Assembly (NCBI GenBank): GCA_019358975.1
Contig: JAHHIL010000005.1
Location: 62,001-126,000, forward strand
Length of the DNA: 64,000 bases
Reading direction: 5' to 3'
From: Trichocoleus desertorum ATA4-8-CV12
GTDB lineage: Bacteria; Cyanobacteriota; Cyanobacteriia; FACHB-46
Shown: piece by piece, positions 17,287-26,359 of the stretch
How the letters are laid out: each line of letters opens with the position of its first letter
How positions within the stretch are numbered: position 1 is the first letter of the stretch
Program-made: the position numbers and the translations under genes
The notes under the pieces: model-generated
Seen by the model: only the letters and a program-made list of their open reading frames with translations
Database searches by the model: none
Told to the model about the DNA's origin: nothing

Positions 17287-18228
17287 TTAATGAGCGGAGT
17301 ACTGCGCGAGCCAGTTAGCGTAAGTTTCTTGCAGCTTTGGATCGGATAAGATGATTTCAACTTGGATTTTTTCGCAGCCATGCCGATGAGTTTTAGCGAT
17401 CGCATCCAGGAACTGGCTGGCTGCACCAGGGGAAGTGAACTCACCGCGAACCACAGACTGTTGATTGTCAGCAGTCATCACGTTGGCTAGCTCCACCGCG
17501 CTCAGGTCGCCTTGGCTCAAATCAATTTCTGCAAGTTGCCTACGTTCTGGGCTGAGTTGCTCCACAATTAGTTTTTCGCGGCGTACTGGAACTTCCACAA
17601 TTTGAGTTTCGACGGCTTTGCGGACAATCACTTCGCCGATTTTATGCTTGCTACGGTCTACAACGAGGCGTTCTTCTAATAAGCGAATGGCTTCTTCTTC
17701 GACAACCCGAGTCATGGCTGTGTCATCGATGCGATCGTCTTCAATAGGAAGATCTAGAGGATTTTGATTTGGGGTTGAATCGGTGAAACTTTCCATAGGG
17801 TTTGGGATTGAATTAGAACTTTGGGGAGAATTGGGGCTACTCGCTTCAAAAGGTAAGGCCACAGGTTTGGAGGGTAAAGCTGAGGATTGAGCACCCACTG
17901 GGCTAGATAGCGAGGATTCGGACAATTGGGCGATTTCCGCTGCGCTCAGATGAGTCAGCACTGAACGGTTGGCGGAGTCAATACTGTGGATGGATTTGCT
18001 AGTTAACAAAACTAGGCGGAATCCTTTATGCGCGTCTGGTAGAGAAACCACAAACTGAAGTTGGCGATCGGATGTGAGCTGCACATCTCGTACCTCACCC
18101 ACTAACTCGCCTTGGCTATCTCTCACCGCAAAATTTTTCAGTTTGTGGCGTACTTTATTAACTAAAGTATCGAGACGAGCTTGTTTGCTATCAGGTTTGG
18201 ATTGACCTGGAAATAGTGAATTATTCAT
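17287..18228 (-). CDS. DUF2382 (YsnF/AvaK) domain protein
   Basis: 313 residues. The N-terminal 100 residues (NFAVRDSQGELVGEVRDVQL) resemble a PRC-barrel-like fold, the middle (about 110-170) is Pro/Ser/Asn-rich linker, and residues about 180-235 hold the DUF2382 core: IRLLEERLVVDRSKHKIGEV, VPVRREKLIVEQ. The C-terminal 60 residues (GEFTSPGAASQFLDAIAK and IQVEIILSDPKLQETYANWL) are not in the two neighbours. DUF2382 proteins are linked to stress and akinete states in cyanobacteria (AvaK), but no biochemical function is established. It is convergent with ftsH and lies downstream of two paralogues. Confidence 0.82.
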   Translation of the reverse strand: MNNSLFPGQSKPDSKQARLDTLVNKVRHKLKNFAVRDSQGELVGEVRDVQLTSDRQLQFVVSLPDAHKGFRLVLLTSKSIHSIDSANRSVLTHLSAAEIAQLSESSLSSPVGAQSSALPSKPVALPFEASSPNSPQSSNSIPNPMESFTDSTPNQNPLDLPIEDDRIDDTAMTRVVEEEAIRLLEERLVVDRSKHKIGEVIVRKAVETQIVEVPVRREKLIVEQLSPERRQLAEIDLSQGDLSAVELANVMTADNQQSVVRGEFTSPGAASQFLDAIAKTHRHGCEKIQVEIILSDPKLQETYANWLAQYSAH

Positions 18229-18275
18229 AAAACACCCGTTGAGTGATCAAGAAGTAAAAAATTAAAATTCGGGTG

Positions 18276-18313
18276 AAAAAATGCAGGCAGAGCTTAACAT
18301 TGCCCTACCTGCA
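18276..18313 (-). terminator. Terminator after the middle DUF2382 gene
   Basis: On the minus strand TGCAGG and CCTGCA arms enclose a 20-base loop region and are followed by TTTTTT. Nearly the same element follows the next paralogue at 19469-19499. Confidence 0.65.
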
Positions 18314-18373
18314 CCGTTTGGTTGGCGCTTCCTCTAGTTGAGTCATATCTATAACTCAGACGAAGCGGTTAGT

Positions 18374-19390
18374 TTAGCGGCGATCGCGAGGAGAGCTACC
18401 TGGGCGGTTATCTCGAATAGAACGGCCTTGAGTATCGATGTCCAGTTCTTCGCGACGAATTTTGTCTTCGGCGGTAACAGTATCACGTTCGACCTCTTTG
18501 CGAATGTTGACCTGCTCTCGCACAAAGGCTTCCTTATGCACGTCTGCTGTTTCTTCGTAAACTTCTACCCGGGCAACTTCACCTTCGCGGAAGTCAGCAG
18601 CTCCAGGTGTCACAGAAGTGCCAACTTGAGTCGGGTTGGTGCGCTGAATGACCACTCGTTCCCGCTCGACAGGCACCGCAACTCTAGCAGTCTCCGTTTC
18701 GACATGCTTGCCAACAGAAACTTCTCCCGCTTTGCGACGGTGTTTGTTAGCGACCAATCGCTCTTCGTATAGCCGAATCGTTTGGTGATCCTGCTCGTTC
18801 ATATTGTAGAGAGCTGGTTCTTGGTGGTAATCGTAAGCTGGGCGGGTAGTAGGAGCTACTGGACGAGTTTGGTCACGACCTCTTAGAGCCGCACTATCTA
18901 CCGGAATAGAAGCTTCGACGGGTGCAGGCTGACTCTGTTTATAAAGAGTGCTACCTGCTGTGTAAGTCCGTTCTACCGGAACAGAAGCTTCGAGAGGAGC
19001 AGATGCCTCAAGGGGGACTGAGGACTCTAACGCAGGGCTACGGTAAACACCACGAACTCGTTCTTCGTAGTCGTAGTCCACGGTCATGCTGTCGTTATAC
19101 TCAGGCAAGTTTTCTGCCTGTTGTTTCGTCAAGCCAACCGTGTAGATCCGCTGAGCCTGTGGATCGCTACGGAAGCGACCTACAGGAAGCAATACTTTTT
19201 TGCCAAAAATCCAAAAACCTGTGTCTACAACCAAATAACGAAAATGACCTTCTTCATCAACTAGAACGTTGTGAATGCTGCCAATCTTCTCGTCCTGCTC
19301 GGTGTAGACATCTAGTCCTTTGACATCGTTACCGTCAAATAATTCTTGACGGTAGTCAGGATAGAAATCATCTAGTTTGTAGAGAGCCAT
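18374..19390 (-). CDS. PRC-barrel plus DUF2382 (YsnF/AvaK) protein
   Basis: 338 residues. Residues 1-115 are a PRC-barrel domain: DDFYPDYRQELFDGNDVKGL, IGSIHNVLVDEEGHFRYLVVDTGFW and KVLLPVGRF. Residues about 120-200 form a linker with repeated PLEAS/PVEAS-type units. Residues about 205-325 are DUF2382: IRLYEERLVANKHRRKAGEVSVG, VPVERERVVIQR and a highly charged end with VNIRKEVERDT and KIRREELDID. It is a close paralogue of the gene at 19557-20465, with the linker being the main difference. ATG 19390 is preceded by TTTTAGGAGCAAGTCT, a good ribosome site. The family is associated with stress responses; the molecular role is unknown. Confidence 0.88.
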   Translation of the reverse strand: MALYKLDDFYPDYRQELFDGNDVKGLDVYTEQDEKIGSIHNVLVDEEGHFRYLVVDTGFWIFGKKVLLPVGRFRSDPQAQRIYTVGLTKQQAENLPEYNDSMTVDYDYEERVRGVYRSPALESSVPLEASAPLEASVPVERTYTAGSTLYKQSQPAPVEASIPVDSAALRGRDQTRPVAPTTRPAYDYHQEPALYNMNEQDHQTIRLYEERLVANKHRRKAGEVSVGKHVETETARVAVPVERERVVIQRTNPTQVGTSVTPGAADFREGEVARVEVYEETADVHKEAFVREQVNIRKEVERDTVTAEDKIRREELDIDTQGRSIRDNRPGSSPRDRR

Positions 19391-19468
19391 AGACTTGCTC
19401 CTAAAAGGTTAATGTCAGCGATCGCCTCACCCCAATTTGGTTTAGAAAAGGCGATCGCTAGATTTGCG

Positions 19469-19499
19469 AAAAAATGCAGGCAGGTCAAGCCTCCCTGCA
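19469..19499 (-). terminator. Terminator after the first DUF2382 gene
   Basis: On the minus strand TGCAGG-G-AGG pairs with CCT-G-CCTGCA around a CTTGA loop and is followed by TTTTTT. It terminates the gene at 19557-20465 and matches the element at 18276-18313. Confidence 0.75.
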
Positions 19500-19556
19500 C
19501 CCTTGGTATTGAATCAACTTAACGGCCTATCAGTGGCCTAGAAGATTCAGGCTGAT

Positions 19557-20465
19557 TTAACGGCGATCGCGGTTGGTGGTTCCTTGGTCGATAATGCCGC
19601 GACCTGCATCATCAATGTCTAACTCTTCACGACGGATCTGCTCTTCGGCGGTCACTGTGTCTTGCTCAACTTCCTTGCGGATGTTGACTTGCTCTCGGAC
19701 AAAAGCTTCCTTGTGTACGTCGGCTCTTTCTTCGTAGATATCGACGTGAGCTACAGTGCCTTCTTGAAAAGCAGCGTCTCCAGGTGCAACTGGAGTACCA
19801 GCACCAGTCGGAGTGGTGCGTTCAATGACGACTCGCTCTTTTTCTACAGGTACAGAAACTCTGGCAGTTTCGGTTTCAACGTGCTTACCAACTGTGACTT
19901 CTCCAGTCTTCTGGCGCTGTTTGTTAGTAACCAACCGCTCTTCATACAACCGTAGAGTCTGATGGTCGCGCTCGTTCATGTCATATAGCGTGGCATCTTG
20001 CTTGTAGTCATAGGTGTCACGGTTGAAGGGCACATTGCCAGCGGTGCTAGCCGTACTCGCGGTGCTAGCAGCAGTACTACCTGTCTGGGCAGTACCAGTT
20101 CTACCAGCTGCCATCGGACGGTAGACTCCCCGGACATTTTCTTCGTAGTCTTGATCGATTTTGAGATCGTCGGTGAATTCGGGTAAGTTTTCGACTTGTT
20201 CTTTGGTCAGGCCGCTGACGTTGACGCGACGCTGAGAGTAGTCAACTTGAGCCAAACCAATGGGAAGTAATACTTTTTTGCCTAAGACCCAAAAGCCTGT
20301 ATCAACGACGAGGTAACGGAACTTACCATCACGTTCATCTACCAAAACGTCATTAATTGAACCAACTTTGTCATTTTGGGCGTAAACATCTAAAGATTTG
20401 ATGTCATCACCGTTGTTGTGGTCTTTGTAATCTGGATAATAGGTTTCAAGTTTTGTGAGAGCCAT
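19557..20465 (-). CDS. PRC-barrel plus DUF2382 (YsnF/AvaK) protein
   Basis: 302 residues from ATG 20465, which has AGGAGGAGC upstream; the frame extends to 20504 but without such a site. PRC-barrel residues 1-110: TYYPDYKDHNNGDDIKSLD, GSINDVLVDERDGKFRYLVVD split here, KKVLLPIGLAQ. The linker (about 125-155) is rich in Ala/Ser/Thr (TGSTAAS-type repeats). DUF2382 core: LRLYEERLVTNKQRQKTGEV, VPVEKERVVIERTTP, VHKEAFVREQVNIRKEVEQ. It is the most upstream of three tandem DUF2382 genes and probably has its own promoter in the 300 bases upstream. It was likely the source or product of a duplication with the 18374 gene. Confidence 0.88.
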   Translation of the reverse strand: MALTKLETYYPDYKDHNNGDDIKSLDVYAQNDKVGSINDVLVDERDGKFRYLVVDTGFWVLGKKVLLPIGLAQVDYSQRRVNVSGLTKEQVENLPEFTDDLKIDQDYEENVRGVYRPMAAGRTGTAQTGSTAASTASTASTAGNVPFNRDTYDYKQDATLYDMNERDHQTLRLYEERLVTNKQRQKTGEVTVGKHVETETARVSVPVEKERVVIERTTPTGAGTPVAPGDAAFQEGTVAHVDIYEERADVHKEAFVREQVNIRKEVEQDTVTAEEQIRREELDIDDAGRGIIDQGTTNRDRR

Positions 20466-20819
20466 GAATGCTCCTCCTAAGTAATGTTTAAAACAACTTT
20501 GCATTCACCTCCCAGGTTAGGAAGCTGTGAGTTGAAGTTCATCTCCCGGATGGCTGACCTAAACGAAGTTCTTTCTTCTGAAAACTAATTAAAATTGTGA
20601 TCCATCTACAGTTGGGAGTAATGAATACAAGCTAGTGTCCTCAAGGCTTAGCAAATCTATTGGTGATAAATTTACAAATGGGATCAAATTGGCTTTTCGA
20701 CACAAGTTGGTACGCCGAAAGAGTGAGTGTAGAGTGATAGTTCCTTAAATTGAATGAGGCTTAGGCAAATTTGAAAAACTTTTGGCAGCGAAATTGCCTG
20801 AGTGAAATTATCAGAAAAT

Positions 20820-21467
20820 ATGTCTGAGCATTTTTGGTTATCAACCTTAAAACAAGAACGGGCGATCGCGGTCATTCGTGCTCCTACGTTTGAGCTAGGT
20901 CAACAAATGGCGTGGGCAGTGGCGGCAGGCGGTATGCGATTAATTGAGATCACTTGGAATAGCGATCGCGCTCCCGAGCTGATTGCGGCTCTGCGCTCTG
21001 AGTTACCCAACTGCTTAATTGGTACAGGTACTTTGCTAAATCGTGAGCATTTGCAGTCTGCGATCGCCGCTGGAGCGCAATTTTTATTTACGCCGCATGT
21101 GGATTTTGGCTTGATTCAATTGGCTTTACAGCAAGGCGTACCGATTGTGCCTGGGGCTTTGTCGCCAACCGAAATTGTGACGGCTTGGCAAGCTGGAGCT
21201 AGTAGCGTCAAAGTATTTCCGGTTCAGGCAGTCGGGGGCGCTAGCTATATTCGTAACTTGCAGGGGCCATTGGGTCAGATTCCTCTCATCCCGACGGGTG
21301 GGGTCACCCTTGAGAATGCCAAAGACTTTTTGGCAGCAGGGGCGATCGCCGTAGGCTTATCGGGTAATTTATTTCCAGTGGCAGCGATTCAAGCAGGTAA
21401 TTGGCAAGCGATCGCCCAACAAGCAAGAAATCTGCGCCAGCAAGTTGCAAATGTCTCGATTTCATGA
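20820..21467 (+). CDS. eda: KDPG aldolase (2-dehydro-3-deoxyphosphogluconate aldolase)
   Basis: 215 residues from ATG 20820 (an in-frame ATG at 20802 is also possible). This class I aldolase splits 2-keto-3-deoxy-6-phosphogluconate to pyruvate and glyceraldehyde-3-phosphate in the Entner-Doudoroff route. Visible: the catalytic glutamate region LIEITWNS near residue 42, GTGTLLN near 68, FTPHVDFGLI near 90, the Schiff-base lysine in SVKVFPVQ near residue 128 and the phosphate-binding PTGGVTLENAKDFLAAG near 155. Trimeric fold length is normal. The gene stands alone on the plus strand with L,D-transpeptidase after it. It could also serve KDPGal or related hydroxyketo acids. Confidence 0.9.
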   Translation: MSEHFWLSTLKQERAIAVIRAPTFELGQQMAWAVAAGGMRLIEITWNSDRAPELIAALRSELPNCLIGTGTLLNREHLQSAIAAGAQFLFTPHVDFGLIQLALQQGVPIVPGALSPTEIVTAWQAGASSVKVFPVQAVGGASYIRNLQGPLGQIPLIPTGGVTLENAKDFLAAGAIAVGLSGNLFPVAAIQAGNWQAIAQQARNLRQQVANVSIS

Positions 21468-21550
21468 TTTATGGTGAACATAGAAAAATAGCCATCCGGG
21501 TGCTTTATCTATTGGCAAATATTCCTCTCGTTTTTTAGGAGGCTATTAGG

Positions 21551-22069
21551 ATGGGCAGTATTACCCAATTTAAAGGGGAGCAACGTTGGCACCGAATTTG
21601 GTTGAGTACGGCGTTGGCATTAGCGGTGTTGGGGGTAGAACCTGCCTTTACGGCAAAGGTTGCGGCTCAGCAGGCAGGCCCACTCGTGACCAAAATGCAG
21701 GCGTTGCGTCAATCGGATCAGCGGTGGATTGAAATTGATCTCTCATCCCAGCGCTTGATTGCTTGGGAAGGCCAAACTCCGGTTTACGCCATTATCGTTT
21801 CTACGGGGAAGTCCTCAACTCCTACTCGTACAGGGGCTTTTGCCATTCAAACCAAGCATCGTCAAGCGCGAATGCGAGGGGCTGATTACGATATTTCTGA
21901 CGTGCCCTACACCATGTATTACTCTGGCAACTACGCGATTCATGGTGCTTATTGGCATCACAGATTCGGGACACCAGTGAGTCATGGCTGCGTCAATGTG
22001 GCCGTGAACCACGCCAACTGGCTATTCGACTGGGCGACGGTGGGTACCTCAGTAGTCGTACATTCTTGA
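21551..22069 (+). CDS. Secreted L,D-transpeptidase (YkuD domain)
   Basis: 172 residues. Residues about 16-40 form a signal peptide (WLSTALALAVLGVEPAFTAKVAAQQ). The YkuD domain follows: WIEIDLSSQRLIAWEGQ near 57, VSTGKSSTPTRTGAFAI near 78-95, and the catalytic block HGAYWHHRFGTPVSHGCVN near residues 137-155 with the nucleophilic cysteine in SHGCVN. Enzymes of this kind make 3-3 cross-links in peptidoglycan or attach proteins to it, in the periplasm. There is no LysM or other binding domain. ATG 21551 has TTAGGAGGCTATTAGG upstream. Confidence 0.93.
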   Translation: MGSITQFKGEQRWHRIWLSTALALAVLGVEPAFTAKVAAQQAGPLVTKMQALRQSDQRWIEIDLSSQRLIAWEGQTPVYAIIVSTGKSSTPTRTGAFAIQTKHRQARMRGADYDISDVPYTMYYSGNYAIHGAYWHHRFGTPVSHGCVNVAVNHANWLFDWATVGTSVVVHS

Positions 22070-22107
22070 GATTTGGCTAATTAGATTTGGCTAATTTTAA
22101 CGATCGC

Positions 22108-23709
22108 TTAGCTGAGTTGCACCACAACTTGGTCATCGAGCAAGGTTTGATTCATCAGCAAATCTTCGACGGTGATCCGCAGGAAACGCTGAGCATCAAC
22201 TTGGAACAAAATCTTAATGCGATCGCTACCTGGATATCCAGGCGGTGTGAGTTGAGCGATCGTCCGGGCACCTTCGCGGTCGTTTAGGGGTTGCACTTGG
22301 GTTTGACCACCCGCTAAGCTCCGAGTCACCAAGCGATCGCCATCAAAGTACACTTCTGTACCACCTGACTCAGACCCCATTTCGCCCAAAATCAGTTCAA
22401 TGCTGGGTTGTCCCTCTGCGGAAGCTCCTAGTACCAGTTCTATAGGGTCTGTCATCGGATAAGGTTGGCCCGATTTGACGATCGGGTGCCAGTTGTGGCA
22501 GTTTTGGCGACGGTCCCAGTAGCGCACACCATAGCTGTGGTAGAGGAAATCTTTGAGTTCTACCCCTTGATTCAGTTGCAAGGCTCCTTGAGCGATCGCC
22601 TCAAAGGGTTTGGAGGAGCGGATTTTGGCAATATCAAAATACTGCTGCACCCAGGTTTGCACGGCGGGGATTTGCGCGGTTCCTCCTACCAGCAACACGC
22701 CACTGATGTCCTCAATTTCGATGCCCTGTTGTCTGGCTTGGCGTAGCACTTGAGTCATGCTGTCATCCAGGCGATCGAAAAACTGATTTTCCTGCAAGAT
22801 TGATTCAAAGCGATCGCGATCGAGGGCTAATTCATAACTCTCGAAGGTTTCGTCGTTAAAGTAAACTTCGTTGGCTTGAGTTTGGAGCGATAGCTGGATT
22901 TTTAGGCGCTCTGCTAAGCGGGTGGTGAGCGGGGTTTTTGCGAGTCCCTGAGTGGCTGCAAAGTAATCAACTAACCAGTGATCAATATCGGCTCCACCCA
23001 AATTTTGACCTGCTTTGGCTAGAACGCGAGCTATTTTGGGTCGTTGGCTAGTACTGTCAGCCAGGGATTTCTGACCCCACTGCAAAATGAAGCCCAAAGG
23101 CTTGTTATTGGGTTGTTTTCCTAAATCTAAACGCACTAGCGAAAGGTCTAGGGTACCGCCGCCAAAGTCAACCACCAGCAGAATTTCTTGATCCGCCAGT
23201 CCATAACCCAGTGCTGCCGCCGTGGGTTCATCCAGCATCCGGACTTGCTCAATTTGTAGCGATTGGCAAACTTGTCCGAGCCAGTTGCGGTACACCTCGA
23301 AGCTGTCTACTGGCACCGTAAACACCAGTGATTCTTTAACTTCTGGATAACTGGTTTTGAGTTCTTCAATGATGTGAGCTAGAAACCAAGTACCTGCTTG
23401 ATCAAAGGTGACTAGCTGACCATCCAATTCTGGGACAAAGCCTGAAATGGGGGAGCCAATCCCACGCTTAAAGTTGCGGAAAAAGCGAGGATCGCTGCTG
23501 AGGTCGAGGCCGCGATCGCGGACTGCTTGCCCCAATACCATTCGATTCTCAGCAGCATTTTCTACGTAAAGCAGGCTAGGAATTAAAGGCGGATTTTGCC
23601 CCAACTGAAATGATAAGCCTGGTAAAGCGAGGGTTTCTGGCTGTTGCGTAGCGCGATTCCAACGAGCGACAACTGTGTTGCTAGTCCCAAAATCAATTGC
23701 AATATCCAT
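22108..23709 (-). CDS. Hsp70 family protein (DnaK-like, divergent)
   Basis: 533 residues, shorter than DnaK (about 630-700). The ATPase domain is intact in outline: phosphate loop IDFGTSNTVVARW near residue 4-16, EPTAAALGYGL near 160-172, second phosphate loop VVDFGGGTLDLSLV near 178-191, and adenosine motif VLLVGGTAQIPAVQ near 325. The substrate-binding part (about 385-533) is reduced and ends in VEDLLMNQTLL; there is no long C-terminal lid. Proteins like this are frequent in cyanobacteria and may have specialised clients. It is convergent with the transpeptidase gene (39 bases apart). Confidence 0.9.
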   Translation of the reverse strand: MDIAIDFGTSNTVVARWNRATQQPETLALPGLSFQLGQNPPLIPSLLYVENAAENRMVLGQAVRDRGLDLSSDPRFFRNFKRGIGSPISGFVPELDGQLVTFDQAGTWFLAHIIEELKTSYPEVKESLVFTVPVDSFEVYRNWLGQVCQSLQIEQVRMLDEPTAAALGYGLADQEILLVVDFGGGTLDLSLVRLDLGKQPNNKPLGFILQWGQKSLADSTSQRPKIARVLAKAGQNLGGADIDHWLVDYFAATQGLAKTPLTTRLAERLKIQLSLQTQANEVYFNDETFESYELALDRDRFESILQENQFFDRLDDSMTQVLRQARQQGIEIEDISGVLLVGGTAQIPAVQTWVQQYFDIAKIRSSKPFEAIAQGALQLNQGVELKDFLYHSYGVRYWDRRQNCHNWHPIVKSGQPYPMTDPIELVLGASAEGQPSIELILGEMGSESGGTEVYFDGDRLVTRSLAGGQTQVQPLNDREGARTIAQLTPPGYPGSDRIKILFQVDAQRFLRITVEDLLMNQTLLDDQVVVQLS

Positions 23710-24050
23710 TCAGTCTCTGTTCCCGATAGGGAGATTCCACAAATCCGGTGAAGTTGAACCGAGGCAAATTTTATCTCAATTTCTGCTCGGCTGGACTCTC
23801 TACCAGGGTTGGAGTCTACGCAGATATCTAGTTATCTCGGCTCTAATGAAGCTGGATTTGGCCTTCGGTAAGGTAAGCCCGGATATAGGAGAGTCGTAGT
23901 TTTGTTGTTTCCAATGTATATCCCTGGATCTATGGCAAGTGTAAATGACATTTCTTAACATAGTAGTAACAACGGCCATGAGGTTGTCAGTCGTCCTCAA
24001 GTAGCAGTGCCGCTGTTTTCCCACCCAGTTAGTTAGGAAACGGCCCCATC
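23710..24050. other. Intergenic region without a supported gene
   Basis: 341 bases between the divergent Hsp70-like gene and the small membrane protein gene. It should hold promoters for both. I see no strong hairpin with a T run, no tRNA and no convincing short gene. Confidence 0.5.
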
Positions 24051-24305
24051 ATGAATAACGGCATGGATAACGGACGTTCTACAGACGATTTCATGGGCAC
24101 TCTTAAGAATGGAATTTGGCTCTTAGGAGTTTCTTCCTGGTTATTCGGTATCACTGATAGAAGCATTGCTTCTCTTGCAGATGGCTACCTGTCCGCCATT
24201 GACCTGATGCAGCTCTTGACAGCTAGCTTTTTCTTTCTGAGTTGGTTATTTCTCAAGCCTGCTTCTTTCAAGCTATTGCCTTGGGCACCCGTGAACCGAA
24301 CTTAA
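24051..24305 (+). CDS. Small two-helix membrane protein, unknown function
   Basis: 84 residues. Two hydrophobic segments are visible, IWLLGVSSWLFGITD near residues 23-38 and LMQLLTASFFFLSWLFL near 54-71. The N-terminus is polar (MNNGMDNGRSTDDFMG). TTAGGAAAC about 14 bases upstream is a weak ribosome site. I recognise no family. Support is the open frame, codon use and the clear two-helix pattern. It could be a light- or stress-related small protein, but this is not shown. Confidence 0.45.
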   Translation: MNNGMDNGRSTDDFMGTLKNGIWLLGVSSWLFGITDRSIASLADGYLSAIDLMQLLTASFFFLSWLFLKPASFKLLPWAPVNRT

Positions 24306-24430
24306 GAATAGTGCAGTCAAAATGCTGTGTAGAACTGTGCGCACTAACCAAGAAGGGTACCGATCGCCAAATCAGCACCCTGAAGTTACGTCTTGTTTGC
24401 CAGTAGCTACGGTAGCTCGTTCAAAGTCAA

Positions 24431-25735
24431 CTATTTAGTTGCTTCTACGTGAGCACGTGTTCTTAACTCTGCAATGCGCTGCTTCAGCTCGTCAGGACTA
24501 TTTAGCAGTTCTGCTTGGGCGATCGCCTGTTGTTCTCCGGAAACCAACCACTTAATTTGAACGGTTTGGTTCTCTGCCTCGGTGTCTCCCAAAATTAAGC
24601 AAGCTAATGCTCCGCTGCGATCAGCCCGTTTGAGCTGTTTACCAAAGGCACTACCACTTAGGTCTAGCTCCGCTGCAAAGCCAGCCTGACGCAGTTTCTG
24701 AGCTAAAACCAAAGCTTGAGCTTCAGCGCGATCGCCCCGTGACACTAAGTAGAAATCTAGTGTTGATTGAGGGGCTGCACTCAATTGTTGTAGCAGCAAC
24801 ACCAAGCGTTCTAGCCCGATCGCCCAACCCACTGCTGGGGTGTTAGGGCCGCCCAACTGGGAAACTAAGCCATCATAGCGACCTCCGCCACAGACTGTTG
24901 CTTGGGCACCCAAATGAGTAGACTGAATTTCGAAAGCGGTGTGAGTGTAATAGTCTAAGCCCCTCACTAGGCAAGGGTTGAGTTGATAAGTAATGTTTAA
25001 GTCAGTTAAAAATTGCTGAACTTGATCAAAGTGGCGCTTAGACTCAGATCCTAAATAATCCAGGATGCTAGGTGCGTTTTGCGCGATCGCCTGAGTTTTG
25101 CCATCCTTACTATCTAGAATTCTGAGTGGATTGCGCGTCAAACGATCTTGAGAGTCGGAGTCTAGCTCTTCCTTGTAGGGAGTGAAGTAAGCAATTAAGG
25201 CATCCCGGTACTGCTGACGATCATCTGCATTACCCACCGAGTTGAGTTGTAGGTGTAGATCAACCACACCTAGGGTTCTGAGAATATCTGTAGCGATCGC
25301 TATTACCTCCGCATCAGCGCGGGGGTCTGCACTACCTAAAACTTCTACCCCAATTTGATGAAACTGGCGTTGCCGTCCTGCTTGAGGGCGTTCGTAGCGG
25401 AACATGGGGCCAGTGTACCAGAGGCGCTGTACTCCACCCTGTGCGTGCAGGCTGTGTTCAATAAAAGAGCGAACCGTCCCAGCCGTGCCTTCGGGTCGCA
25501 GCGTCATTGAGCGATCGCCGCGATCCTTAAAGGTATACATTTCCTTGCCGACTACATCGGTCGCTTCGCCAATGCCCCGCTCAAACAGCTCTGTTTGCTC
25601 GAAGATCGGGGTGCGAATTTCTTGATAAGCAGCGCGACTGAGAATCGTCCGAGCCGCCGACTCTATTTGTTGCCAGTATTTAACTTCGTCCGGCAGAATA
25701 TCACGGGTTCCGCGTAATGCTTGAATCGCGCCCAT
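24431..25735 (-). CDS. hisS: Histidine--tRNA ligase
   Basis: 434 residues, normal length. It charges tRNA-His with histidine in the cytoplasm. Class II synthetase motifs are visible: [10 protein letters not shown] near residue 9, motif 2 region [15 protein letters not shown] near 76-90 and [16 protein letters not shown] near 112, histidine-specific [15 protein letters not shown] near 258 and [15 protein letters not shown] near 282, and motif 3 [13 protein letters not shown] near 302. The C-terminal anticodon-binding domain starts near 330. The genes at 25768 and 26084 lie just upstream on the same strand and may be co-transcribed. Confidence 0.97.
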   Translation of the reverse strand: MGAIQALRGTRDILPDEVKYWQQIESAARTILSRAAYQEIRTPIFEQTELFERGIGEATDVVGKEMYTFKDRGDRSMTLRPEGTAGTVRSFIEHSLHAQGGVQRLWYTGPMFRYERPQAGRQRQFHQIGVEVLGSADPRADAEVIAIATDILRTLGVVDLHLQLNSVGNADDRQQYRDALIAYFTPYKEELDSDSQDRLTRNPLRILDSKDGKTQAIAQNAPSILDYLGSESKRHFDQVQQFLTDLNITYQLNPCLVRGLDYYTHTAFEIQSTHLGAQATVCGGGRYDGLVSQLGGPNTPAVGWAIGLERLVLLLQQLSAAPQSTLDFYLVSRGDRAEAQALVLAQKLRQAGFAAELDLSGSAFGKQLKRADRSGALACLILGDTEAENQTVQIKWLVSGEQQAIAQAELLNSPDELKQRIAELRTRAHVEATK

Positions 25736-25767
25736 TCCCTCTCAGGTTCCAATTACAAAAAGTATTG

Positions 25768-26064
25768 TCAATCTTGCTGGGCTTTCCAAGCACCATAGCG
25801 ATCGCTATAGTAGGCCAAAATCTGATCAATCCGTCGTCGCATTGCTCGACTCAGCTCAGGTTGGTCACCTTCCGGTGGATACTCTAACCACAAGCCGCCC
25901 ACCTGACTATAGGTGTAATCAAACTCTTTGGCTGATTGAGGGATCAGTCCCGCTTTGACTCCACTAACCTGATGGAGGTGAGCCACAATTTCTCGGTATA
26001 CAGCTAGGGGTAAAGTGGGATTGTAAAATTCATGCCTTAACTGTTCCTGATTAGCAGCTTGCAT
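25768..26064 (-). CDS. Small conserved cyanobacterial protein, unknown function
   Basis: 98 residues, no known domain. Features visible: NPTLPLAVYREIVAHLHQVSGVKAGLI near residues 14-42 and QVGGLWLEYPPEGDQ near 52, followed by a basic helix RAMRRRIDQILAYYSDRYGAW. No signal peptide or membrane segment. It starts 20 bases after the LuxR-type regulator gene ends and is followed by hisS, so the three are probably transcribed together. The amphipathic tail hints at protein binding, but nothing more can be said. Confidence 0.7.
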   Translation of the reverse strand: MQAANQEQLRHEFYNPTLPLAVYREIVAHLHQVSGVKAGLIPQSAKEFDYTYSQVGGLWLEYPPEGDQPELSRAMRRRIDQILAYYSDRYGAWKAQQD

Positions 26065-26083
26065 TTTTGTCTAAAACTTACGT

Positions 26084-26359
26084 TTAACTAATTACTTCGT
26101 CGTTGGCAGAAGGTAAAGGGCAGCAGTTCACATTATTGAGGCAAACCTTACCCCACTGTAATGCCCACATAACGAGTGCTACTCGGTTCTCTGTAGCGGT
26201 TTTAGTCAAAATATTACTGATATGGTTGTCAACCGTGCGTTTGCTAATGGCCAATTTTTCTGCGATTTCCTGGTTAGTCAAGCCAGCAGCCACTAGTTCA
26301 ATCACTTGCAACTCTCGGTCTGAGAGGACTCCGTGGTTCTGAGACCCGACACCAGACAT
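26084..26359 (-). CDS. pedR: Small LuxR-type DNA-binding regulator, PedR-like
   Basis: 91 residues and no receiver domain. A complete LuxR/GerE helix-turn-helix is visible: LSDRELQVIELVAAGLTNQEIAEKL (in parts) near residues 12-36, then KRTVDNHISNILTK near 41-54. The C-terminal tail carries VCLNNVNCCPLP with three cysteines. Size, lack of receiver and C-terminal cysteine agree with PedR (Synechocystis Ssl0564), a regulator whose activity follows thioredoxin-linked photosynthetic electron flow through a C-terminal cysteine. Which cysteine corresponds is not certain. Alternative: another stand-alone NarL-type regulator. Confidence 0.75.
   Translation of the reverse strand: MSGVGSQNHGVLSDRELQVIELVAAGLTNQEIAEKLAISKRTVDNHISNILTKTATENRVALVMWALQWGKVCLNNVNCCPLPSANDEVIS

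Noticed and set aside
18338-18772. 144-residue plus-strand frame inside the DUF2382 gene
   Set aside because: It is the antisense shadow of a clear PRC-barrel/DUF2382 protein.
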